17,872 nt of DNA, taken from positions 1 through 17,872 of the forward strand of contig DCJD01000005.1 of assembly GCA_002317215.1 (NCBI GenBank), written 5' to 3'. The stretch comes from Caryophanales bacterium UBA1709. GTDB taxonomy: Bacteria; Bacillota_I; Bacilli_A; RFN20; UBA1709. The notes beneath the pieces are model-generated. The model saw only the letters and a list, made by a program, of their open reading frames with translations. It was not told where the DNA came from and did no database searches. Position 1 is the first letter of the stretch. Every line of letters starts with the position of its first letter. The translations under genes and the position numbers were made by a program. Positions 1-9,400 of this stretch are shown one piece after another.

Positions 1-952
1 TTAATAATACGATACCTTCTTTAGCTGCTAAATAAGCATAGTTATCATGTAATACTTCATCAAAGTTTGCTTCTGCATCACTAAAATCAATTGATCTTGG
101 TTTTTCTATTCTTTGAACCAAACTATTATCTTTTAGATATTCAAGTAAGTTAATGATGTTATCGACCGCTTGGTTGATATTATCTTCATTAACAATAAAT
201 CCTTCATCAAACATTTGAACAAATTTAGATTGATCAATACGTTTATCTTTAATATCTCTGCTTGCTCTTCTATATCCTAAAATCTTATCCATTATAAAAG
301 AGACAAATTCTTCATCACTATTATTAAATTCAACATTAATTAAAGTAACACCATTATTAATAAGATTAACAGCTTCTTCCATTGTATGAGCGGTTGCAAT
401 AAACAATCTATCAAATTTATATTTATTTTTAGCATCAATTAAATCATCAACTGATTCAACCATCATACAATCAGGTGTCTCACCTTTTAATCCAATATCA
501 ATAACTTCATCTCTAATCTCATTTTCAAAAGAAGTTTTAGTTACTGCAAATGTTTTCTCAACATTAACAATTCCATCTCCTTCTTTTAAACCACTAATCT
601 TAGAATTTAAAAATAATCCACTAACTAGATAATCTTCACTAATGTTTTCTTTCTTTAAGGAAGTTGAAACATTATAGAAAACAGTCTTATCTAATCCTTT
701 GGATTCAATTGCTTTGTATTTATAGATTTTATTAATTAAAGGAAAATCAAAAGAAGATGCTAATAATTTATCACTAGGATAATAAGTTAACTTATGATCA
801 CTAGAATTAATTACTCCAGGTTCTTTCTCAATACTAAAAGTATCTAAATCAAATTTAACGCCATTTTTAAAATGATATTTCTCTCTTGTTGTTATTAAAG
901 ATAATCTTTCTTTAAGAGATAAACTAAATATTAAGTCATGATGTTTTAACAT
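1..952 (-). CDS. Glycoside hydrolase family 3-like protein, 5' part (partial, runs off the left edge)
   Basis: An open frame of 317 codons starts at ATG 952 and has no stop before base 1. The start follows an AAGGAAG ribosome binding site. The order of weak motifs follows the GH3 N-terminal (beta/alpha)8 domain: an opening LSLKERLSLIT, then YYPSDKLLASSFD (residues 58-70), NISEDYLVSG (103-112, cf. the family's EDPYLAG) and VEKTFAV (131-137, cf. KHFAVN). AYLAAKEGIVLL (306-317) matches the start of the C-terminal domain (AREAAEEGIVLLKN). Key family residues look lost: the conserved Lys-His pair reads Lys133-Thr134, and the nucleophile segment (usually VSDW) appears to be FIATAHT, with Thr187 at the Asp position. 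The GRN(W/F)E loop is also shortened. I infer a divergent, possibly non-catalytic GH3 paralogue. Alignment was by eye only; substrate unknown. Confidence 0.62.
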   Translation of the reverse strand, partial: MLKHHDLIFSLSLKERLSLITTREKYHFKNGVKFDLDTFSIEKEPGVINSSDHKLTYYPSDKLLASSFDFPLINKIYKYKAIESKGLDKTVFYNVSTSLKKENISEDYLVSGLFLNSKISGLKEGDGIVNVEKTFAVTKTSFENEIRDEVIDIGLKGETPDCMMVESVDDLIDAKNKYKFDRLFIATAHTMEEAVNLINNGVTLINVEFNNSDEEFVSFIMDKILGYRRASRDIKDKRIDQSKFVQMFDEGFIVNEDNINQAVDNIINLLEYLKDNSLVQRIEKPRSIDFSDAEANFDEVLHDNYAYLAAKEGIVLL

Positions 953-985
953 ATTTAATACCTACTTCCTTTAATCAATTTTTTC

Positions 986-1006
986 TATTATATCTAAGAT
1001 ATAATA
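986..1006. promoter_or_regulatory. 21-bp palindrome carrying back-to-back -10 boxes upstream of the GH3-like gene
   Basis: A perfect 10-bp inverted repeat around a single base lies between the divergent GH3-like gene (minus) and the Cys-rich gene (plus). Each arm holds a TATAAT: 987-992 on the minus strand and 1000-1005 on the plus strand. The minus-strand copy is 35 bases before the GH3 start and could be its -10; its -35 (TAGATT) is poor. The symmetry would suit a dimeric repressor operator over the promoter, but an AT-rich palindrome can arise by chance in this DNA. Confidence 0.4.
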
Positions 1007-1041
1007 ATAAATCTATTTATTTTTATCTTTTTATAAATTTA

Positions 1042-1070
1042 TTTATAAAAGGAAGAAAGTGGTATATACT
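1042..1070 (+). promoter_or_regulatory. Possible promoter of the Cys-rich small protein gene
   Basis: TTTATA (1042-1047), a 17-base spacer and TATACT (1065-1070), with the latter preceded by a TGG near the extended -10 position. It is followed by a GAAGG ribosome binding site (about 1080-1086) and the ATG at 1093. Moderate match only. Confidence 0.4.
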
Positions 1071-1092
1071 AAATCTAAAAGAAGGTAAAAGT

Positions 1093-1374
1093 ATGAGTAA
1101 AGAACCAAATAGTTTTAAATATTTCTGCAATAGAGATTGTCAATATTTCCCTTGTCACAAAAATGCTGATGAGGATAACTTTAATTGTTTGTTCTGTTAT
1201 TGCCCTTTATATGCATTAGGTGATAAATGTGGTGGTAATTTTAAATATATTGAAGGTGGTATTAAAGATTGTAGTGATTGCTTATTACCACACAATCCTA
1301 AATCCTATTTCTATATCTTATCTAAATATAATGAGATAATGGAATTAGCTAAAAAGAAAGAAGAGAATAAATAA
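1093..1374 (+). CDS. Cysteine-rich small domain (zf-like) protein
   Basis: A 93-aa protein made almost wholly of the Pfam 'zf-like' Cys-rich small domain. It begins with the signature FCNRDCQYFPCHK (residues 11-23), then FNCLFCYCPLY (30-40), KCGG (45-48) and GIKDCSDCLLPH (56-67), giving ten cysteines and two conserved histidines likely to bind metal. A Lys/Glu-rich tail follows. The family is found alone or fused to cobalamin-biosynthesis or phosphatase-type proteins, but its biochemical role is not established. The start is supported by GAAGG seven bases upstream. The gene is monocistronic and ends at a strong bidirectional terminator shared with the convergent neighbour. Identity of the domain is secure; the function is not. 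Confidence 0.85.
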   Translation: MSKEPNSFKYFCNRDCQYFPCHKNADEDNFNCLFCYCPLYALGDKCGGNFKYIEGGIKDCSDCLLPHNPKSYFYILSKYNEIMELAKKKEENK

Positions 1375-1376
1375 TT

Positions 1377-1404
1377 AAAAGTCCCTGATAATTCAGGGAC
1401 TTTT
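1377..1404. terminator. Bidirectional intrinsic terminator between convergent genes
   Basis: Stem GTCCCTGA (1381-1388) pairs with TCAGGGAC (1393-1400) over a TAAT loop, flanked by AAAA (1377-1380) and TTTT (1401-1404), so it can end transcription from both sides. The minus-strand gene's stop codon (1403-1405) lies on its edge. Confidence 0.88.
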
Positions 1405-2116
1405 AATAATGTCTTTCTTTAACTTCTTCTTTTTCAATTCTTACTTTTGGAGCGTACTTTTCTAAATAATCATAGAATAAATTTGGTATATCTTCCTTAT
1501 ATAAATTCCTTGCTTTTCTTCTATTTCCGTTTGAATAAAGAATACTAATAGAATATGATTCTTCATCTAATAATCTTCTTTTGATTTTATGATTATTAAT
1601 AATAGATTCAGCAACTGTACCTATTTGATATAAAGAGTAATCAGTAAAATTATCCTCTTCATATGGATTATAAGATACATTGATATAACAGTTTTCTTTA
1701 GAAGTTCTTGAGTTATATGGTTTTGTAATTAACGACACTCTTTCTCTATTAAAAGAGATGCTTCTATCACGAACTTGTGATTGTATTTCATAACATTCAT
1801 TACAACATTCATTATGATAATGAAAAGTGACTCTTTTAACTAGTGGATATTTGACTCTAATGATCTCTTGTTCATAAGGGAATCCCATCTCAATGCGATA
1901 ACATGGTTCAATTAATAAACCAATTTTTCTATTTTTGCATTCACTAACAAACAACTCAAAAATTATCCAAAAATCTTCAAGTTCAATCTTATCAAATTCT
2001 TTCTTTGATAATGTATTTCTTAATAACTTAAAAACACTTGTCTTTGTATCAATTGGTAAATCAATAAAATGCGTAATTATCTTCTCATTATATTCTCTAA
2101 TTTCACTATCATTCAT
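1403..2116 (-). CDS. Unrecognised 237-aa cytoplasmic protein
   Basis: I do not recognise this family. The product is soluble, with no signal peptide or membrane segment, and is charged at both ends. The N-terminal 60 residues look helical. A central Cys/His cluster, HYHNECCNECYE (residues 99-110, with H99, H101, C104, C105, C108), could bind metal. It is followed by beta-rich stretches such as RVSLITKPYN and NCYINVSYNPYE, and a Lys/Arg/Glu-rich tail that ends RHY. The start at 2116 has AAGGAA upstream and a consensus -10 (TATAAT, 2152-2157). The gene stands alone between two terminators, so its neighbours give no clue to its job. Codon use and composition match the left half of the window. 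Confidence 0.7.
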   Translation of the reverse strand: MNDSEIREYNEKIITHFIDLPIDTKTSVFKLLRNTLSKKEFDKIELEDFWIIFELFVSECKNRKIGLLIEPCYRIEMGFPYEQEIIRVKYPLVKRVTFHYHNECCNECYEIQSQVRDRSISFNRERVSLITKPYNSRTSKENCYINVSYNPYEEDNFTDYSLYQIGTVAESIINNHKIKRRLLDEESYSISILYSNGNRRKARNLYKEDIPNLFYDYLEKYAPKVRIEKEEVKERHY

Positions 2117-2151
2117 AATTTTATAGTTCCTTACTATTTTTATATTAATGT

Positions 2152-2179
2152 ATTATATGTCCCTTATTACGTACATAAA
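2152..2179 (-). promoter_or_regulatory. Promoter of the 237-aa gene
   Basis: On the minus strand TTTATG (2174-2179), a 16-base spacer and TATAAT (2152-2157) lie 36 bases before the ATG at 2116. The -10 is perfect and the -35 weak. It sits just downstream of the terminator of the preceding gene, as expected for an independent unit. Confidence 0.5.
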
Positions 2180-2180
2180 T

Positions 2181-2207
2181 AAAAAGAAACGATATTTTTA
2201 TCGTTTC
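2181..2207 (-). terminator. Intrinsic terminator of the metallophosphoesterase gene
   Basis: Read on the minus strand: a 9-bp stem GAAACGATA / TATCGTTTC (2199-2207 with 2186-2194), an AAAA loop and a TTTTT run (2181-2185). It begins 24 bases after the stop at 2231. Confidence 0.88.
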
Positions 2208-2230
2208 ATATATATCATTTTCTTTCTATA

Positions 2231-3409
2231 TTATTCCTTCTCAAAATATACAATTTTAAACTTCTTATAATACTTATTTAAACCATCAAATACATTCTCA
2301 TGTTGAGCATATAATGGGATATTATCTACACTACCACTATTCCTAATCATAAGTATATTAACACCATCATTAAAGTAATCAAACTTACGATTAATAATAT
2401 ACCCAAGATTATATAAAAACCCTCTCCTGGTGTATGTTTGATAAGATAAAGGTTGATTATATAATAGATTAATTCCTTTATACATAAATGATAAATCATT
2501 ATTATGATCATGCCCACTTACAAACATCTTAGTACTATTAAGTTCTACCATCTTATCAAAGAATCCATTAGATGAATCTGGTCCATCTATTGGTTCTTTT
2601 CTATTACCATATAATAATTTACACTCACTACTTTTGTTTTTACATAACTCATAACATGTCTTATATTCATATAACTGAATATGACTAAAAACTATACTAT
2701 TAGTTACTACATTATTATTCATTTCTTTAATAGTATTTATTTTATTTTCATACCAAGATATCTGATTAGAAGTATAATCTTCTTGCATCGTATCCATAAA
2801 AAATAATGTCTGTGAGATCTTTGTTGAACTAGTTTTTATATTAATAACACAATTTCCATATCCATCAATACTAGAAGAATCATGATATGTTATTAAATAA
2901 GGAGAAGAAAATGTATTATAGAAGTTTTCTCTTGCCTCTATATAGGATCCTTCATAATATGCTCCATCATGATTGCCTAAAGTAATAGCAAAATAAGTTT
3001 GCTTAGATTCAAATAAACTTATTAATTTTTCTTGCATTATTGTATCTAATCTATCATGAATAATATCCCCGTTTATTATCACTAAATCAGGATTTTGTTT
3101 ATCAATAAATCTTTCTAATACAGTAAGTGTAAATAAAGCATTATCATCTCTTAGATGAAGATCTGATGTACATAATATTTTAAAATCTACATCAAGAATA
3201 TTATCATTATCATCTACTTTAGCTAAATAAGGAATAGATGTAGAAGAATCATTAACATATATTACTTTTCCTTCTTTTGTACTTATATCTTCATTATTAT
3301 ATTCATATCTATTAGGTTTAAATATAGATAATGAAAAATAGATAGTTGAATAAACTATACAAGGAATTGATATCAATAATAATATCTTTTTTACAGTTTT
3401 ATTTTTCAT
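2231..3409 (-). CDS. Membrane-anchored calcineurin-like metallophosphoesterase
   Basis: A 392-aa protein with one N-terminal hydrophobic segment (about residues 9-29) and no obvious cleavage site, so probably a signal anchor with the enzyme domain outside the membrane. The metal-binding motifs of the calcineurin-like phosphoesterase superfamily appear in order: TSDLH (81-85), NGDIIHD (113-119), LGNHD (144-148), FSH (241-243) and SGHDH (298-302). All metal ligands are present, so it should be an active di-metal phosphoesterase. The substrate cannot be read from the sequence; close families act on nucleotides, phospholipids or phosphoproteins. Four cysteines at about 252-263 might form disulfides outside the cell. 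The start at 3409 lacks a visible ribosome binding site and is chosen for the signal anchor. The gene has its own terminator and is separated by another from the upstream giant gene. Confidence 0.9.
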   Translation of the reverse strand: MKNKTVKKILLLISIPCIVYSTIYFSLSIFKPNRYEYNNEDISTKEGKVIYVNDSSTSIPYLAKVDDNDNILDVDFKILCTSDLHLRDDNALFTLTVLERFIDKQNPDLVIINGDIIHDRLDTIMQEKLISLFESKQTYFAITLGNHDGAYYEGSYIEARENFYNTFSSPYLITYHDSSSIDGYGNCVINIKTSSTKISQTLFFMDTMQEDYTSNQISWYENKINTIKEMNNNVVTNSIVFSHIQLYEYKTCYELCKNKSSECKLLYGNRKEPIDGPDSSNGFFDKMVELNSTKMFVSGHDHNNDLSFMYKGINLLYNQPLSYQTYTRRGFLYNLGYIINRKFDYFNDGVNILMIRNSGSVDNIPLYAQHENVFDGLNKYYKKFKIVYFEKE

Positions 3410-3453
3410 TATCTATATTTAATAACAAAACTTTTAAAAGTAAAGAAAATATT

Positions 3454-3481
3454 AAAAAGACCTAGTAATTTACTAGGTCTT
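3454..3481 (-). terminator. Intrinsic terminator of the 2101-aa surface protein gene
   Basis: Stem AGACCTAGTA (3458-3467) pairs with TACTAGGTCT (3471-3480) over a 3-base loop. On the minus strand it is followed by a TTTTTAAT run. It lies directly after the stop at 3489 and before the start of the phosphoesterase gene at 3409. Confidence 0.88.
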
Positions 3482-3488
3482 ATATATT

Positions 3489-6400
3489 TTATTCTCTATC
3501 AAATAATAAATTATTAATTGGTAGGAATACGATATCAAATAGTTTAAGTTTTCTATCTTTTAAAGTATCAGTATTATAAGCGTTATCATATTCAATTTTC
3601 CAAATGATAAATAATATAACAGCTAATACTAATATAGCTAGAATAATAAATAGAATAACGATTGCAGGTGAAGTTGTTTTTTCTTCATCAGCAACAATTG
3701 CCCAACTAGAGAAGTGAGTTGTAGTAAATGTGATTTCATTATTAGCTGTACTACTATCATATTTAGTAATACTTCCATCATCATTAATACAAATAATTGC
3801 ATAATTAGTTCTATTTCTTAATTCAGTAGGAATAGTTAATGTAACTCTATATGTGTTACCGTCAATATTCTCAACTTTAATACCGTTATCATCTTCTAAG
3901 TGAATCTCAAATTTAGCAATTAATTCCGATTTCTTACTTACTGCTTTCTTAATATTCTTATTAATTTGTTTAATAGTTTCGCTTAGATCTTTTTGAATTA
4001 CAACAACTACATTAGTTCCAACACTTCCACTAATAATTTCTACTTTATCATTAGTATTAGTCTTAACTTCTTCATTAACATCTTTCTTACTAATCTCTCC
4101 ACTACTAATAACATCTTTATTAACTTCATAATAAGCTAATGCACTAGTAATAGAATATGTTTCAACTCCATCATTATATGTTGCAACACAATTATAATAA
4201 CCATCTTCATCTCCAATTAACTTATTACCACGAGTATTATTATATGGATTTGATTCTGAACCACCAACGCCTTTAATTTCAAGGGTTTCTTCACCTTCAC
4301 CACCTAGTAATAATAGAATGCCATATTCTTGTGTTTCGAATGCAGTAAAAGCAAATTGTGAACTCATCAAGCCATAACTACCAAGAGCATAAGAATCGCC
4401 ATTTTGGAAGAATGCAACTAATTGGTAGAACATATTTGTTTCTCCTTCATCATTTCCAAAATCAAAGTAAATAGTTTGGTTTTTATCTAGTACAACTCTA
4501 AAGGCTGTTGCAGTAGTAAACTTATATTTTCCATTATCTAAAGCTTCTAAATCTGTTAGATATGAACTAATATTGCCAATCTCACTATTAATAAATGTTA
4601 TATCTTCATCAGTTAATTCTGTAAATGTAGTAATATCAACATCTTCTGTCTCTTTCATTAATCCCATAGAAACTGTTCCAGCAACGCTATTTTCATCTGA
4701 ATCAGATAGATAGAAAACAACATAATAATCGCCATCTTCTATAAATTTATAAGAATGACTTAATCCAGCAACGGCATAAGAAACCATTTCTAGTTCAGTA
4801 TCAAATATACAACAGCCTAAAACAGTTGCATCTTCACCATATCCACTTATTGAAATGATATCGTTTGCTTTAAATGAGATTAATCTAAAGAATACGCTAT
4901 CTGACGCTAGATTCCAAACATTGTCTTCTGTTGAATAAGTAGCCGTTTCATGCATTGCACCTTCAAAGAATTCATCAATAGTTTCTGAGTCTATAATTGA
5001 ACTTTCTGGTGCTAATGTATCATCAATATAATCTAATTTAGTATCACTCTTGATAACCTTATTCCATGCATAAGTAATACTTGTATTACTTTCTTTACAT
5101 CTATCTTGATCTACTTCAAATTTATATTGATTATTTTCGCTTGGATTTGTTACTATTGAAGGATAAATTGAAGCAATATTAGATTCAATTGTTCCATCAT
5201 TAATATCGCCGTTTTTCAATGTAGCAACACAATAATATTTACCAAATACAATATGACTAATATCTAGAGTTAAACTAGTTTGTCCTTCTAATAAAATCTT
5301 ATTACCGCTAACAAATCTATACCATTGATAACTATAAGTTCCATTATATCTAGTAGTATTTAATACAAATTTGTATGAATTAGTATTGGTTGGTTCTTCA
5401 TCTACTCTACCATTATAGTAAATCTTATTATTATCATTATCGACACTAATGTAATAACAATAGTTTTCTACTTCAAATATACCTAAATCAAACAATTCTT
5501 TTCCACCATCTACAACAACATAATGGGTATTCTTATTGTGTTGTTGATAAGTAAATGTCATACGAGAAGTATTATCAATTAAGCTAGAATCACTAACAAC
5601 AAGTTTTGGATTAGTAGAAGTATAATAATCAGTGCTTAACTTAATATTACTAATCTTACTATTTAGTAAGTTATTATAAATAATAACTTTACCTTTAATA
5701 CTTACATCTCTACGATTTAAATATAATCCAGCATTGCTTTCTATTTCATTAAATGTACTAGAAGTATTAGTAACTACATTATCTCTAATCTCAACGTTTT
5801 CAAAATCTCCACCATATATACGAACTAGACCAACATTTAAATCTAAGTCATTAGTAATGTTATTTTCGTATATCTTAACGTTCTTATAAGATAAGGTTTG
5901 TGATGCATCATATAAAGTATCATTAAAGATTAATCCATATCCATAATATACAATATCAGCATCTGCACTTGTTCTTGGCTTAATAGATAAAGATATAGTA
6001 TTTGAATATATATTTAATGTATCTAATGTTATTTCTTGAGAGTTTCCAACTATATGGATAATACATCCTTTTGCTTCAGTAACACTATTACAAGTAATAG
6101 TATTAGAATTAATATTTACATCATCTACTATAAACTCTTGAGTAATATATAAAATAGTACCAATTATAGAATGTTTATAGTCACCACTATCATTAGTAAT
6201 AGTGTTATTTAATATATCAACATTATCTAGATGTAATCCACGATATGATGCGATAATAGCACCACTAATATTAGCATGTCCAGTTAATGTATTATTCTTA
6301 ATAGTTGAATCTTCTAAAGTTAGTGCTGTATTACCCCAATAACAAATAATACCACCATCAATTCCACTACAACCATTACTTACTTTATTTGCTGTTAAAG

Positions 6401-9400
6401 TGTTATTAGATATCTCTAAATTAATGATTGTTCCATTTGCATTACTATATAATAATCCACCATTTAATTGTGATGCAGTTACTATATTATTAGTGATAAC
6501 TAAATTATCAATAGTGTAATCACCAGAAATAGCAATAGAGCCTCTAATCATGCCATAATTGTCAGTATTAGTATAATCAACAGTTTGAGTGATAGTATTG
6601 TGATCTACTACTAAATTATCAATATGTACACTACCAGCATTAATAATAATTCCATCACAACTAGAATTAGTTTCAACAGGATTTAAAATAGTGTTGTATA
6701 AAATCTTACAAGTTTTAAAATCTACTTTATTTGCATTAATAAGACCACCATTAATAATATTAATATTGCTAATAGAGTTATATTGAATAGTTGTATTTTT
6801 TACTTGTAAATAATCTTCATTAGATGAAACACATTCTATTATTCCACCACTTAAGAATTCGGATTTATTTTGTGTTATTGTATTGTGATCAAATAAAGCA
6901 TTATCAATAGTTGAATTAGCAAGAACTCTTAAAATACCCCCACTAAATCTTTCACCAGTAAGTGTATTATAAGTAAATTTATCATTAGTTGAAGTATAAA
7001 GAGCACAACAATAAATAACTCCACCTTCAGTATTCATATTAGGATAAGCAATAGTGGTTGAAGAAGTAATAGTATTGTATGTAAATACACAATCTTTAGT
7101 TGTTGTAACCTTAGAACAATATAATAATCCACCCCTTATTAAATATGCAGATTCAGTACCGGTATTTGTAATTGTGTTATAAGAAATCTCAACATTTTCA
7201 TAATCACATTTTTGTCCATATACAATTGTTCCTTGCATATCTTGAGTTAATGCAAAAGTATTCAAAGTAATAACTGTATCTTTAATTTTAGATGAATTAT
7301 TACCATCAACATTTAAATATATAATTCCACCTAAACTTACATTATTACCAATTGAATTAAATGTATTATTCTTAATAGTTGCACTTGTTAAAGTTAATTC
7401 ATAATTACCAGATAAAATACCACCATAATAGCCTTTAGCTGATATAGTATTATCTAAGAATTTATTATTAGATGATACTAAAGGTTGAGCTGAATAAACC
7501 AATCCATTATATGTATCTCCAACATAAATAATGTTATTAGAATAGTTACAATCAATAGAACTATTCTCTTTATTTGAATGTCTTCCTTCAACTAATACTC
7601 CATAGCAATAAGTACATTTCTCAAACTTAACAAAGTTATTATTAAAATTACAGTTATTTAATTTATATGTACCACAATCAAGTAATGCACCATCCACAAG
7701 AACATAAACATCTTTTCCTGTAAAATTCATATGTACAATGTTATAAACAACATCAACATTCTTAAATGTAGCGTTATCTATCTCAATTAATCCACAGATA
7801 TATTTTGAAGTTAATGTTGAATCTTCTATATCAATTTTATTACCAATAATTGAAACATTTTCTATATAGAGTTGTTGATATGGAATAACAGAATATACTG
7901 TATTCTCATTAGAATATCTACTAATGATTCCTTTAACACTAGATGCATTAAATCCAGTAATAACTCCACCATTAACAACATAACTTCCATCTTCATCTAA
8001 TACTGCTGATTTAGTTGTATTATCAACACTAAACTTATGTGTTGCAGTAGTATTAGTATTATAAATATATAGATTACCTAGAGTCATAATTTGATTATCA
8101 CCATTTAGGTTAATAATATGACCATCTAAGTATAATTTAACAGTGACATCTTGTTCTCCATTATATGGTAACCCAATCCATACATTCTCAGTAAGTGTAA
8201 TATCACTAGCAATATAATAATTTCCGGTAGATAATATACCTCCAGTAAAACTACTATCTAATGTCTTATCAAATTCAATATAACCATCAGTTCCTTTAGT
8301 TCCATATTGATAGATTACTTTAATTTGTTTAGTTGGATCTTCAGGAAGTTCATAATTATTTTTTTCAAATGCAAATAAACTTGCAGTAGCAGTATAAGTA
8401 TTTGGATATAACATTGTATTATCATATGAAATAGATAATGACTTCTCAATATTATTAACATCTTTATATGTAGCAGTAGTTAGTTTTGGTTGTCCATCAT
8501 ATACAAACTCACTAGTACCCCAATTAATATCAATAATCTTTTTCTTTATTGTATATCCAATTGTTACACAATTATCATCTTTGAAATCTTCATCATCCCA
8601 TTGATAATTAGTAGTATCAGATAAAGTAGCTATGGCAGAATAATCTCCAGGAGTAAGAGCTTTATTATTTGTAATAGAATAATAAGTAGTATATCCATCT
8701 GGTAAATCAATACCATCTACTAGACTACCAGTATATCTAACATTTTGTTTATTAGTAGGAAGAGCAACCTTTTGTTTTGCAATTGTTACACTAACACATG
8801 CAGGAGTAGATGCTTGATAATCATCAGTTTCTATTACCTTATACCAAACATAATATGTTCCAGCATTAGTAGCAGTAGGAATAGTAGTTGAATATTCACT
8901 AGTTGCTTCGCTTATAGTACCTAAAGCATAATAAACATCTCCATTTGTACTAGTAGTACCACCATTTACTAAAGCAATAGGATTACCAGTATAAACTAAA
9001 TCTGTTTTAGCAGTTGGTAAAGTAGAAATATCAGGAGTAAATTTTGCATTCCAAGTTGCTATTACTGTTACTTTATTGCTTGCAACATTTGAACTAGTAA
9101 ACATAAATGGACTAGGTATTTTACCACTACCATTAGTTCCAAGTTCCCAACCTAAAAATTTATATCCAGCTCTAATTGGTGTCTTAGTAGGTAAAGAAAC
9201 ACTTTGACCAACTAAGTATAAAGTAGAATCTTCAGCAGGAGAATCAAAAATAGGATCAGTACCTGAATTCATATCATATTCTACAGTATATCCAAGAGTA
9301 AGAGAGAATTTTAAGACTAAATAATCACACAAACTGTTACCTGAATAATTAAATGATATGCTGTTTGAACTATAATCATCACATCCTACAGCAAGTGAAC

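Noticed and set aside
1935..2126. 63-codon plus-strand frame
   Set aside because: It lies antisense to the 237-aa gene, has no ribosome binding site and a composition expected of a shadow frame.
3489..3620. Sortase (LPXTG) anchor in the giant surface protein
   Set aside because: The C-terminus has a membrane helix and a charged tail but no LPXTG-like motif before it.
5660..7380. Repeated short motifs resembling a CRISPR or satellite array
   Set aside because: The repeats are degenerate, unevenly spaced and in frame; they are rungs of a beta-helix protein.
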